DNA of 64,000 nucleotides from Massilia sp. Root418 (GCF_001425265.1 NZ_LMEC01000022.1:157217-221216), one strand, 5' to 3'; numbered from the stretch's first letter, positions 8,726 through 16,415 are shown. Notes: generated by a model from the letters alone, not told the origin. Numbers and translations: made by a program.

Positions 8726-9637
8726 ATGAACGCACTGCCCAAGCAAGTCAAAATCGTTGAAGTCGGTCCGCGCGACGGCCTGCAGAACGAGAAGGAAACC
8801 ATCCCGGCCGAGGTGAAGACCGAACTGGTGAACCGCCTCAGCAGCGCCGGTTTCGCCAACATCGAAGCGGCCTCCTTCGTCTCGCCCAAGTGGGTGCCGC
8901 AGATGGCGACCAGCAAGGAGGTCATGGCCGCTATCGCGCGCCGGCCGGGCACCCTCTACTCCGCGCTGACGCCGAACATGCAGGGCTTCGAGGCGGCACT
9001 GGCAGCGAAAGCGGACGAGGTGGTGATCTTCGGTTCGGCCTCGGAAGCGTTCTCGCAGAAGAACATCAACTGCTCCATCGCCGAATCGATCGCGCGCTTC
9101 GTGGACGTGGCCAAGGCGGCCAAGGGCAGCGGCCTGCGCCTGCGCGGCTCCATCAGCTGCGCGTTCGGCTGCCCCTACCAGGGCGAGGTGCCGCTGGCGG
9201 CGGTGGCCGACGTGGTGGGCCGCATGCGCGACCTGGGCTGCGATGAGATCGACATCGCCGACACCATCGGCGTGGCCACGCCGCGCAAGACGCAGGCAGT
9301 GATGGAAACGGCCATCGGCGCGTTCCGCCTGGACGGCCTGTCCGGCCACTTCCACGACACCTACGGCCAGGCCCTGGCCAATATCTACGCCAGCCTGGAA
9401 CTGGGCATCAGCATTTTCCACTCGTCGGTATCGGGACTGGGCGGCTGCCCGTACGCCAAGGGCGCCACCGGCAACGTGGCCACGGAAGACGTGCTGTACA
9501 TGATGAACGGCCTGGGCATCCACACCGGCATCGACCTGGACATCGTGGTGGACGCCGGCCAGTACATCTCGCAGGTGCTGGGCCGCAAAGGCGCCAGCCG
9601 CGCCGGCAACGCCATCGCCGCCAAGCGCGCCGGCTGA
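8726..9637 (+). CDS. liuE: Hydroxymethylglutaryl-CoA lyase
   Basis: TIM-barrel lyase of 303 residues that cleaves HMG-CoA to acetoacetate and acetyl-CoA, the last step of leucine degradation. Signature segments are VEVGPRDGLQNEK at the N-terminus (metal and substrate binding), GHFHDTYGQALAN, and GGCPYAKGATGNVATED with the active-site cysteine. It follows the ghrA-like gene by 15 bp with an AAAGGA site before the ATG. It is the last gene of the operon: a strong hairpin terminator begins 9 bp after its stop. Confidence 0.96.
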   Translation: MNALPKQVKIVEVGPRDGLQNEKETIPAEVKTELVNRLSSAGFANIEAASFVSPKWVPQMATSKEVMAAIARRPGTLYSALTPNMQGFEAALAAKADEVVIFGSASEAFSQKNINCSIAESIARFVDVAKAAKGSGLRLRGSISCAFGCPYQGEVPLAAVADVVGRMRDLGCDEIDIADTIGVATPRKTQAVMETAIGAFRLDGLSGHFHDTYGQALANIYASLELGISIFHSSVSGLGGCPYAKGATGNVATEDVLYMMNGLGIHTGIDLDIVVDAGQYISQVLGRKGASRAGNAIAAKRAG

Positions 9638-9645
9638 GCAGAATA

Positions 9646-9688
9646 GAAAAAACCCGCTTGACGTTGCCATCAAGCGGGTTTTTAAATT
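9646..9688. terminator. Bidirectional rho-independent terminator
   Basis: A 12-bp perfect stem pairs AAACCCGCTTGA (9650-9661) with TCAAGCGGGTTT (9670-9681) around an 8-base loop. It has an A-run before it and a T-run after it. It can end the liu/bio operon coming from the left and the tRNA-Pro transcript coming from the right. Confidence 0.9.
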
Positions 9689-9689
9689 T

Positions 9690-9766
9690 TGGTCGGAGTA
9701 CAAGGATTCGAACCTTGGACCCCCTGGTCCCAAACCAGGTGCGCTACCGGGCTGCGCTACACTCCG
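9690..9766 (-). tRNA. tRNA-Pro, anticodon TGG
   Basis: Read on the minus strand this is a 77-base cloverleaf. The acceptor begins CGGAGTG and pairs with TACTCCG, followed by an encoded CCA. The anticodon stem CCTGG/CCAGG encloses the loop TTTGGGA, giving anticodon TGG (proline). The T-arm contains GGTTCGAATCC. The gene is single, with the shared terminator immediately after its 3' end. No integrase or att-like repeat is seen next to it. Confidence 0.97.
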
Positions 9767-9886
9767 AAGAAGCAAGATAATACAAGCTGGGTTTTCTTCG
9801 GTCAAGGGCAGGGACGAAAAAACTTCAGAAATGCAGGTTTTTCGTCATTGTGGGACACTGCCTGCATATTATTTGGGCAAACCACC

Positions 9887-10537
9887 ATGCGACTGCACGC
9901 CTTTTACGCAGCGAAGGGGTACGGGACGCCGGCCACGCGGCCGGGCGGCATGGCCATCGGCGTGGCCGTCTCCATCGTGCTGCATGTGATGCTGCTGTAC
10001 CAGTCCCGCTTCGGCTGGACGCCGCCGGCGCCTGCGCTGGCGCCGCAGGAAACCATGACGGTCTGGCTGCGGCCGGCGCCGGTGGTACGCCCCATGCCGC
10101 CGCCTGCGCCGCAAGCCGTGCAGGCAGAAGCGCCGCCGAAGAGGGAAGTCCGCAAGGAGCGCACTCCGCGCAAGCCAGCGCCTGCATCGCCGCCGGCCGC
10201 CGCGCCGGCGCCCGCGGCAGAGGCGCCTGGGATGACGTGGGTGGCGCCGGCGCCGGCCGCGCCTGCGGATCCGTTTGCGGAACCGGGGCAGGCAGCGCCG
10301 AAGTTTGATATGGAGGCGGCGCGGCGTGCGGCGCGCACGGTGGCGCATGAGCGCGATCCGGCCAAGGCGGGGACGGCGGTGGGGCAATTTCCAGAGAAGC
10401 CGCTGGCCAGCGAAACGCCGCTGGCGCGCAAGATGTCGCGGGCGGCGCGTGCCGATTGCAAGGATGGGATTCCGGGGGGCTTGCTGGCGCCGCTGTTGCT
10501 GGCGATGGATAAGAAGGATAGCGGCTGCAAGTGGTAG
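9887..10537 (+). CDS. Membrane-anchored proline-rich protein, function unknown
   Basis: Predicted 216-residue protein. After about 23 residues there is one hydrophobic segment (near residues 24-41). A long Pro/Ala/Lys-rich linker full of PAP and KPAP runs follows, to about residue 115. A more ordered C-terminal part contains FDMEAARRAARTVAHERDP and two cysteines near the end. The layout (N-terminal membrane anchor plus periplasm-spanning proline-rich arm) resembles TonB-like or sporulation/division anchor proteins, but no TonB C-terminal domain is present. The ATG at 9887 was chosen because the longer open frame runs back through the tRNA. It is monocistronic and ends just before a REP element. 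Confidence 0.7.
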   Translation: MRLHAFYAAKGYGTPATRPGGMAIGVAVSIVLHVMLLYQSRFGWTPPAPALAPQETMTVWLRPAPVVRPMPPPAPQAVQAEAPPKREVRKERTPRKPAPASPPAAAPAPAAEAPGMTWVAPAPAAPADPFAEPGQAAPKFDMEAARRAARTVAHERDPAKAGTAVGQFPEKPLASETPLARKMSRAARADCKDGIPGGLLAPLLLAMDKKDSGCKW

Positions 10538-10555
10538 CGGCGCTGGCGGCGCTGC

Positions 10556-10595
10556 GGCGGGTTACGCGGCGCGCTGCGCCGCTAACCCGCCCTAC
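10556..10595. repeat. REP-like palindrome, locus B
   Basis: Single copy of the repeat described at 5555, with arms GGCGGGTTACGCGGCGC and GCGCCGCTAACCCGCC and the CTAC tag on the right. It lies between two convergent genes (the proline-rich protein and rsmI) and may act as a bidirectional transcript end. Confidence 0.8.
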
Positions 10596-10621
10596 GGTTG
10601 CCCGGGTGTTCGGGTGTTCGG

Positions 10622-11533
10622 TTATTCGCTGGCGCCGGATTTCATTTGCAGGGCGCGTTCGTAGAGGGCGTTTTTCTTGCGGCCGGTGATTTGCGCCGTC
10701 AGGGCGGCGGCTTGCTTGACGGGCAGCTCGGCCACCAGCAGCGCGAGGATGCGCTCGGCCTCGGCGTCCTGGGCGTCTTCCGCTTCGGCCACGCCTTCCA
10801 CCAGCACCACGTATTCGCCCTTCTCGCGGTGCGCGTCGGCACCCAGCCAGGCCACGGCGTCGGACAGCGGGCAACGGTGGATTTCTTCGAACAGCTTGGT
10901 CAGCTCGCGCGCGAACACCACCTGGCGCGTGGGCTCGAAGGCCGCTGCCAGCGCCGCCGCGCATTCGACGATGCGGTGCGGTGCTTCGTAGAACACCATG
11001 GTGGCGGTGACGTTGCGCAGCTGCTGCAGCATGGTGTCGCGCTGTTTGGCCTTGGACGGCAGGAAGCCGATGAAGTGGAACTGGTCGTTCAGCAGGCCGC
11101 TGGCGGAGATGGCCGCGACGGCCGCCGAGGCGCCCGGCAGCGGCACCACGCGCAGGCCGGCGGCGCGCACCGCATCCACGATGCGCGCGCCGGGGTCGGA
11201 CACGGCCGGGGTGCCGGCGTCCGACACCAGGGCGATGCGCTCGCCGGCCTGCAGCCGCGCAACCAGCGCCTCGGCCGCCTCGCGCTCGTTGTGCTGGTGG
11301 GCGGCGATGAGCGGCTTGTGCAGGCCGAAGCGGGTCATCAGCTGGGCGGTGTTGCGGGTGTCCTCGCAGGCCACGGCGTCCACCAGGCTCAAAACGTGCA
11401 ATGCGCGCAGACTTATATCAGTGACATTACCGATCGGGGTCGCCACTACGTACAATGTTGCGATAGGATAGGTCTGGTTGGCTGTCTCGCCCAGGACGGG
11501 CAGGGTGGCGATGCTGGTTGCTTGTACTGTCAT
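10622..11533 (-). CDS. rsmI: 16S rRNA (cytidine(1402)-2'-O)-methyltransferase
   Basis: Tetrapyrrole-methylase-fold enzyme (303 residues) that 2'-O-methylates C1402 of 16S rRNA. Family segments are VVATPIGNVTDIS near residue 30, CEDTRN, ALVSDAGTPAVSDPGA and PLPGASAAVAA, then FYEAPHRI. The start at 11533 is only 9 bp from the divergent lpoA start. No SD is visible before the rsmI ATG, so initiation may be leaderless or weak. The rsmI/lpoA/yraN/diaA/BON order matches E. coli yraL-yraM-yraN-diaA-yraP, except that rsmI is read in the opposite direction in both cases. Confidence 0.95.
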   Translation of the reverse strand: MTVQATSIATLPVLGETANQTYPIATLYVVATPIGNVTDISLRALHVLSLVDAVACEDTRNTAQLMTRFGLHKPLIAAHQHNEREAAEALVARLQAGERIALVSDAGTPAVSDPGARIVDAVRAAGLRVVPLPGASAAVAAISASGLLNDQFHFIGFLPSKAKQRDTMLQQLRNVTATMVFYEAPHRIVECAAALAAAFEPTRQVVFARELTKLFEEIHRCPLSDAVAWLGADAHREKGEYVVLVEGVAEAEDAQDAEAERILALLVAELPVKQAAALTAQITGRKKNALYERALQMKSGASE

Positions 11534-11542
11534 GGAGGTTGG

Positions 11543-12841
11543 ATGCTGCCTATAAGAGTGAAATTGCTGCTGTTGTGCATGGCAGCCGGTCTGGCCAGCG
11601 CTTGCAGCACGCCGTGCGACACGCCGGGCAAATTGTGCGCGCCTGTGACGTCAATTACAAGCCCGGTTCCACCGCCATCGCAACCGGCGCCGCCCGCGCC
11701 GGAGCGCCCGCCCGAACCGCAGGCCAAAGTGGAGACGTTTGCCATCGCCACGCCGGGCACGCAGGCGGAATCGCCGGCCGCGCTGCCGCAGCCCGGCGCC
11801 CAGCCCGCCGGTGCCGTGGCCGAAGGCAGCTACCGCATCGGCCTGATGCTGCCGCTGCGCTCGGAACCGCTGCGCGTGGCCGCCGAATCGGTGCGCGACG
11901 GCTTCATGGCGGCCTGGGAGCGCGACCGCGACGGCATTGCCGTCACCGTGATCGAAACCGGCGACGTGGCGCAGGACGTGCTGGCCGCGTACTCGGGCGC
12001 GCTGGAGCAGCAGGACATGATCGTCGGCCCGCTTGCCCGTTCGGCCGTCACCGCCGTGGCGGCAAGCCCGCTGGTGCAGAAGCCCACCATCGCCCTCAAC
12101 CATCCGGAAGGCCGGGGCGGCGTCACGCTGCCGCCGCAGATGATGGTGATCGGCCTGTCCATCGAGGACGAGGCGCGCCAGGCCGCCGACTGGGCCGCGC
12201 GCGAGCAGCCGGGCGCCATCGCCTACATCCTGTCCAATCCGGCGCAATACCAGCGCCGCAGCGCCAGCGCCTTCGCCGCGCAATGGCAGCGCCTGGGCCG
12301 CTCGGCCAAGATAGCCGAACTGAATGTGCTGAACGGCTACCTGAGCGACGCCGAACTGGTGCAACTGCGCGCCCGCCTGCAAAGCGAGCCCTCGGCCTTG
12401 GTGTACGCGGCGCTGGACGCGGACCAGGCGCGCCAGCTGCGGGTGGCGCTGCAGGCGCCGCCGCTGGGCGAGATCCCCGTCTACGGCATCTCCTCGCTCA
12501 ATCCCGGCCAGGCCAAGCAGCTGCCCGGCCCGGAACTGGACGGCGTACGCCTGCTGGACCTGCCCTGGCAGATCCAGCGCGACCATCCGGCAGTGATGAT
12601 CTATCCGCAGCCGGTGGGCAAGGACGCGGACATGGAACGCCTGTACGCGCTGGGCATCGACGCCTTCCGCGTTGCGCATGAAATCGCGCGCAAGGCGCAG
12701 CGCAAGCAAAGCGCCGATTTCAGCCTGGACGGCGTGACCGGGCAGCTGAAAGTGCGTTTCGGCGACGGCCCGGCCGCGTTCGAGCGGCGCGCGCTGCCGG
12801 CGGTCTACAAGAACGGCGTGCCGCAACCGGTACTGCAGTGA
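11543..12841 (+). CDS. lpoA: LppC/LpoA-like penicillin-binding protein activator lipoprotein
   Basis: Predicted outer-membrane lipoprotein of 432 residues. The signal segment ends in a lipobox (LASAC, cysteine near residue 20). A Pro-rich linker of about 70 residues and a periplasmic-binding-protein-like LppC domain (from about residue 95, YRIGLMLPL) follow. In E. coli LpoA this C-terminal domain contacts PBP1A to stimulate peptidoglycan synthesis. The TPR-like N-terminal domain of E. coli LpoA is replaced here by the short linker, so the protein is shorter than enterobacterial LpoA. The ATG at 11543 has GGAGG upstream. The gene starts the yraN-diaA-dolP-tlpA group. Confidence 0.85.
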   Translation: MLPIRVKLLLLCMAAGLASACSTPCDTPGKLCAPVTSITSPVPPPSQPAPPAPERPPEPQAKVETFAIATPGTQAESPAALPQPGAQPAGAVAEGSYRIGLMLPLRSEPLRVAAESVRDGFMAAWERDRDGIAVTVIETGDVAQDVLAAYSGALEQQDMIVGPLARSAVTAVAASPLVQKPTIALNHPEGRGGVTLPPQMMVIGLSIEDEARQAADWAAREQPGAIAYILSNPAQYQRRSASAFAAQWQRLGRSAKIAELNVLNGYLSDAELVQLRARLQSEPSALVYAALDADQARQLRVALQAPPLGEIPVYGISSLNPGQAKQLPGPELDGVRLLDLPWQIQRDHPAVMIYPQPVGKDADMERLYALGIDAFRVAHEIARKAQRKQSADFSLDGVTGQLKVRFGDGPAAFERRALPAVYKNGVPQPVLQ

Positions 12842-12850
12842 GGGCACGCC

Positions 12851-13201
12851 ATGCCCCTCACCACGCGCCAGATACAGGGCAACACGGGCGAGGATGAAGC
12901 GCTGGCGCATTTGCAGCGCCACGGCCTGGTGCTGGTGGAGCGCAACTTCCGCTGCAAGGGCGGGGAAATCGACCTGATCATGCGCGACGGCGCCGGGCTG
13001 GTATTCGTCGAAGTGCGGCAACGGGCCGGCAGCGGTTTCGGCGGCGCGGTGGCCAGCGTCACCCCGGCCAAGCAGCGCCGCCTGATCCACGCCGCCCAGG
13101 TCTACCTGCTGCGCATCAAACCGCTGCCGCCATGCCGCTTCGACCTGGTGGCGATTGACGCCGGAAAGCTCAGCTGGCTGAAAAACGTGCTGGAAGTGTA
13201 A
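12851..13201 (+). CDS. yraN: UPF0102 (YraN) family predicted nuclease
   Basis: Small protein of 116 residues with the restriction-endonuclease-like signature GNTGEDEA at the N-terminus, then GGEIDLI and VFVEVRQR. The acidic residues and the E-V-x position form the putative metal site of UPF0102. The canonical ExK lysine reads as arginine here (VEVRQR). The family is tied to DNA processing, but its biochemical role is not settled. It starts 9 bp after lpoA and is likely co-transcribed with it. Confidence 0.93.
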   Translation: MPLTTRQIQGNTGEDEALAHLQRHGLVLVERNFRCKGGEIDLIMRDGAGLVFVEVRQRAGSGFGGAVASVTPAKQRRLIHAAQVYLLRIKPLPPCRFDLVAIDAGKLSWLKNVLEV

Positions 13202-13257
13202 GCATTGAATTGTAAGCATATTTTTCAGTGCTTGTCCGGTCCGGCAAGCGACTGCAC

Positions 13258-13263
13258 TATAAT
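13258..13263 (+). promoter_or_regulatory. Consensus -10 element before diaA
   Basis: A perfect TATAAT lies 9 bp before the diaA ATG, in a 70-bp gap that is AT-richer than its surroundings. No good -35 hexamer stands at 17 bp; TTGTCC at 13232 is 20 bp away. If this -10 is used, transcription would start about 2 bases before the ATG, giving a nearly leaderless message. This fits the absence of an SD. Confidence 0.5.
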
Positions 13264-13271
13264 CCCACACC

Positions 13272-13868
13272 ATGAATACTCAACGCATCCTCTCCCATTT
13301 CCACGAAAGTGCCGAAATCAAGATCCAGTCCGCGACCGTGCTGGCACAGCCGATCGGGCAGGCTATTGAACTGATGTTTTCGGCTTTATCCAACGGTAAC
13401 AAGATTTTGGCGTGCGGCAACGGTGGCTCGGCTGCCGACGCGCAGCACTTCGCCGCCGAGCTGGTAGGACGGTTCGAGCGCGAGCGCTTCCCGCTGCCGG
13501 CCATTTCGCTGGCTACCGACACGTCCATCCTGACCGCCGTGGCGAACGACTATAGCTACCGCGAGATCTTCTCGAAGCAGGTGCAGGCCTTCGGCCAGGC
13601 GGGCGACATCCTGCTGGCCATTTCCACGTCGGGCAACTCGGCCAACGTGATGGCGGCCATCGAAGCGGCGCTGGAACGCGAAATGCGCGTGATCGCGCTG
13701 ACCGGCAAGGGCGGCGGCGCCATCGGCAAGATGCTGACCGACGCCGACGTGCACATCTGCGTGCCGGCCGACCGCACCGCCCGCATCCAGGAAGTCCACC
13801 TGGTGACCATACATGCTTTGTGCGACGGCATCGACGTCGCGCTATTCGGAGGAGATGTGAATGAGTAA
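13272..13868 (+). CDS. diaA: SIS-domain protein, DiaA / phosphoheptose isomerase family
   Basis: Sugar-isomerase (SIS) fold of 198 residues. Phosphosugar-binding segments are CGNGGSAADAQHFAAEL near residue 45, ISTSGNSANV near 118, and ALTGKGGG. The sequence is related to GmhA. Its placement between yraN and a BON-domain gene, as in E. coli, favours DiaA, which binds DnaA and promotes timely replication initiation. A heptose-isomerase role in LPS synthesis cannot be excluded. It overlaps the next gene by 8 bp. No SD is visible before the ATG. Confidence 0.88.
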   Translation: MNTQRILSHFHESAEIKIQSATVLAQPIGQAIELMFSALSNGNKILACGNGGSAADAQHFAAELVGRFERERFPLPAISLATDTSILTAVANDYSYREIFSKQVQAFGQAGDILLAISTSGNSANVMAAIEAALEREMRVIALTGKGGGAIGKMLTDADVHICVPADRTARIQEVHLVTIHALCDGIDVALFGGDVNE

Positions 13869-14484
13869 AGCCGGCACCGTTGCACGCCGCGTGGTTTTTG
13901 GCGCCGTCCTGCTGTCGTCCCTGTCCGCCTGCGTTCCGCTGGTGGTGGGCGGCGCCGTGGGCGGTACGCTGGCCGCATCCGACCGCCGCACCTTCGGCGC
14001 GCAAACCGAGGACAAGGCCATTGCGGTCAAGGTCGAGCTCAAGCTGCCCAACCTGGTGGGCGACGCCGGCCACGTGAACGTGGCCAGCTTCAACCGCCGC
14101 GTGCTGCTGACCGGCGAAGTACGCGACCAGGCCATGAAGGAAACCCTGGAACGCGAAGTGCGCGGCGTCGAAGGCGTGCTGTCGGTGACCAACGAACTGG
14201 AGATCGCCGGCCCGTCCAGCTACACCTCGCGCTCGAACGACGCCCTCATCACTACCAAGGTAAAAGCCAGTTTGGTGGACATGAAGGACATCTCGGCCAA
14301 CTCCTTCAAGGTGGTGACCGAGCGCGGCAATGTCTACCTGATGGGCCGCGTGACCCAGCGCGAAGGCACCATCGCGGCCGACGTGGCGCGCGGCGTGAGC
14401 GGCGTTTACAAGGTGGTCAAGGTTTTCGAGTATATTACTGAAGAAGAATGGAAACAGTACCAGCCTAAACCTGCAGCGAACTGA
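13861..14484 (+). CDS. dolP: BON-domain lipoprotein (DolP/YraP-like)
   Basis: Predicted lipoprotein (207 residues) with lipobox LSAC near residue 22. Two BON domains follow, roughly residues 48-118 and 125-195, each with the V..G.V pattern (VLLTGEVRD and VYLMGRVTQ). DolP of E. coli is an outer-membrane lipoprotein that supports barrier integrity and BAM function at division sites. The start overlaps the diaA stop region by 8 bp with GGAGG immediately upstream. The tlpA-like gene follows after 2 bp. Confidence 0.9.
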   Translation: MSKAGTVARRVVFGAVLLSSLSACVPLVVGGAVGGTLAASDRRTFGAQTEDKAIAVKVELKLPNLVGDAGHVNVASFNRRVLLTGEVRDQAMKETLEREVRGVEGVLSVTNELEIAGPSSYTSRSNDALITTKVKASLVDMKDISANSFKVVTERGNVYLMGRVTQREGTIAADVARGVSGVYKVVKVFEYITEEEWKQYQPKPAAN

Positions 14485-14486
14485 TC

Positions 14487-14996
14487 ATGTCCTCCTCCAC
14501 CGCCTGGATCAAACCCGCCCTGGCCGCCGCCGTCATTGCCGGCCTGGGCGTGACCGCTTACTTCTCGCTGAACCAGCACAGCAGTGCGCCGGAGGTGACT
14601 TTCCTCGGCATCAAGGGCGAGCAGATCACGCCGGCCAGCCTGCGCGGCAAGGTGGTGATGGTGAATTTCTGGGCCACGTCCTGCTCCACCTGCGTGAAGG
14701 AAATGCCGCAGATGGTGGATACGTACAACAAGTATAAGGACAAGGGCCTGGAGTTCGTGGCGGTGGCGATGAAGGAAGATCCGCCCAACTACGTGCTGAA
14801 CTTCGCCGAGACGCGCCAGCTGCCGTTCAAGGTGGCGCTGGACGTGAAAGGCGATGCAGCCAAGGCCTACGGCAACGTGGCCATGACGCCCACCACCTTC
14901 GTCATCGACAAGGAAGGCCGCATTATCAAGCGCTATGTGGGCGAGCCGGAATTCCCGGCGCTGCACAAGCTGCTTGAGAAGGCGCTGCAGGGCTGA
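14487..14996 (+). CDS. TlpA/ResA-like membrane-anchored thioredoxin
   Basis: Protein of 169 residues with an uncleaved N-terminal membrane anchor (about residues 9-27) and a periplasmic thioredoxin domain. The redox pair is C66 and C69 in the motif CSTC, preceded by VNFWATS. The cis-proline segment TPTTFVID is present. TlpA/ResA proteins reduce periplasmic disulfides, often for cytochrome c maturation. CSTC is an uncommon active-site variant compared with the usual CxPC, lacking the proline. It is the last gene before a REP pair. Confidence 0.88.
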   Translation: MSSSTAWIKPALAAAVIAGLGVTAYFSLNQHSSAPEVTFLGIKGEQITPASLRGKVVMVNFWATSCSTCVKEMPQMVDTYNKYKDKGLEFVAVAMKEDPPNYVLNFAETRQLPFKVALDVKGDAAKAYGNVAMTPTTFVIDKEGRIIKRYVGEPEFPALHKLLEKALQG

Positions 14997-15001
14997 GTTC
15001 C

Positions 15002-15080
15002 GGCGGGTTACGGCTTCGCCTAACCCGCCCTACGGTGCACGCCTGCGTAGGGCGGGTTGGCGCGTAGCGCGTAACCCGCC
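15002..15080. repeat. REP-like palindrome pair (BIME), locus C
   Basis: Two inverted copies (15002-15033 and 15047-15080) of the GGCGGGTTA/TAACCCGCC element separated by 13 bp. The array fills the space between the convergent tlpA-like gene and the hemoglobin-fusion gene, ending 4 bp before the latter's stop codon. Confidence 0.85.
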
Positions 15081-15084
15081 AGCC

Positions 15085-16398
15085 TCAGAATCCCGTCTGC
15101 AGCGACAGATACCACCCCTTCTGCTTCTTCTTGTTAAACACGGTAATTTCGCCCAAGTTCGCGTAAGCCGCCGTAACAGACACGTTACGGTTGGGGAACC
15201 AGGCCACGAATGCATCCCAGTACGCTTTTTCCGGATCCACGCCCAGGTTGTGCGGCTTATGGCGGTACTCCGCGCCCAGCGCCAGCTTGCGGTTGATCAG
15301 ATAAGCCACCGACACTTCCGGCATCACCTTGGCATGATCGCCCTGGTCGCCGCCGAAGCCGAGGATGCCCATCTGGTTGGCCTTGGTGGCGCGCAGCGTG
15401 CCGTTCACCAGCAGGCTCTGCTCGAACAGCACCTTGGTGGCGGCAACGTAGTAGTCATAGCCGCTATCGTCCTTGGCGCCCAGCTGCGTCACGTTGCTGA
15501 CGCCCAGCGCGCCCAGGCCGCCCACGCCCTTGTTCTTCTTGTACATGACGCCCACCGCCACCTGCGGCAGCCACGCGTCCTGCGCGTACACCGCGTCGCC
15601 CATCAGGCGCACCTTCAGCCCGACAATATCCTGCTTGATGCGCAGGTCGTTGAGCGGTGCCAGGCTGCCCGTGAAATCCTGGCGCGCCAGCGACAGTTCC
15701 AGGCGGTCGCCCACGCCGATCGCCACGCCATAGCTGCCCAGCGCATAGTCCTGCGTTTTCACCTGCGTGTAGTGGGCGTTGGCGCCCCAGCTGTCGCGCG
15801 AGCCGTAGCCGGTGATCAGCGCCCACGGCGTGAGGCCGCCGCCGCCCGCGCCTTCCAGCTGGCTCACGCCGCCGGTAGCCAGGAATTTGCCCAGGTCCGG
15901 CCGGGTGCCCGGCTGCACGCCGGGCGAGGCGGTGACGATGTCGCGCTGCATGGGCGCCAGCTTGGCGATCAGCTTGTTCGATACGCTGCCCGGCACGCCA
16001 TGCTGCTCCATGGCGATCTGCAGATCCTCGGCCAACGCATTGAATTGCGCGTTGGTGATCTTCAGGTCTATATGGACCGATTGCATGTCGCGCACCGTGC
16101 CCACCCCGTCCATGGTCTTGTCGCGGTATTTGCCGGTGTACTTGCACGGGCCGCCGGCGAACTCGCAGAACTGCTCCTGCAGGCGCACGGTCAGCTGCGG
16201 CATGTCGAAATCGGTGAAGGATTCCTTGATGCGCGGGTCGCTGGTGATCAGCGCGACGAAGGTTTCGGTGATCTTCCGGATGCCTTCCTTGCCGCCCAAT
16301 CCCCGGTAGGTGGAGTCTTCCGTGTAGGGCGTCTGCGCGCAGGCAAATGAAGAGGCGAGCAGCAGGCCGAGCGTGGCGGTGCGGGCGGCTTGGATCAT
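15085..16398 (-). CDS. Exported truncated hemoglobin fused to DUF3034 outer-membrane barrel
   Basis: A single 437-residue frame. Residues 1-21 look like a signal peptide ending ACA/Q. Residues 31-156 match group 1 truncated hemoglobin: YRGLGGKEG, AGGPCKYTG, then RDMQSVHIDLKIT with a candidate proximal heme histidine H109, and APMQRDIV. About 12 extra residues lie between YTG and RDM. C78 and C85 could form a disulfide. From about residue 170 the sequence matches DUF3034 (GGVSQLEGAGGGGLTPWA, then SWGANAHYTQ and ALGSYGVAIGVGDRLELSLARQDF). That part shows alternating beta-strands and a terminal phenylalanine, as in outer-membrane barrels. The inferred product is a periplasmic heme domain tethered to an outer-membrane barrel. 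Each half is recognised; the fused function is unknown. It is monocistronic or paired with the thioesterase 17 bp upstream. Confidence 0.82.
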   Translation of the reverse strand: MIQAARTATLGLLLASSFACAQTPYTEDSTYRGLGGKEGIRKITETFVALITSDPRIKESFTDFDMPQLTVRLQEQFCEFAGGPCKYTGKYRDKTMDGVGTVRDMQSVHIDLKITNAQFNALAEDLQIAMEQHGVPGSVSNKLIAKLAPMQRDIVTASPGVQPGTRPDLGKFLATGGVSQLEGAGGGGLTPWALITGYGSRDSWGANAHYTQVKTQDYALGSYGVAIGVGDRLELSLARQDFTGSLAPLNDLRIKQDIVGLKVRLMGDAVYAQDAWLPQVAVGVMYKKNKGVGGLGALGVSNVTQLGAKDDSGYDYYVAATKVLFEQSLLVNGTLRATKANQMGILGFGGDQGDHAKVMPEVSVAYLINRKLALGAEYRHKPHNLGVDPEKAYWDAFVAWFPNRNVSVTAAYANLGEITVFNKKKQKGWYLSLQTGF

Positions 16399-16415
16399 GG
16401 GCAGTCCTTTACGCC

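Noticed and set aside
9690..9766. tRNA-Pro as an integration site for a genomic island
   Set aside because: No integrase, no repeated 3' tRNA segment and no foreign-looking genes flank it within the window.
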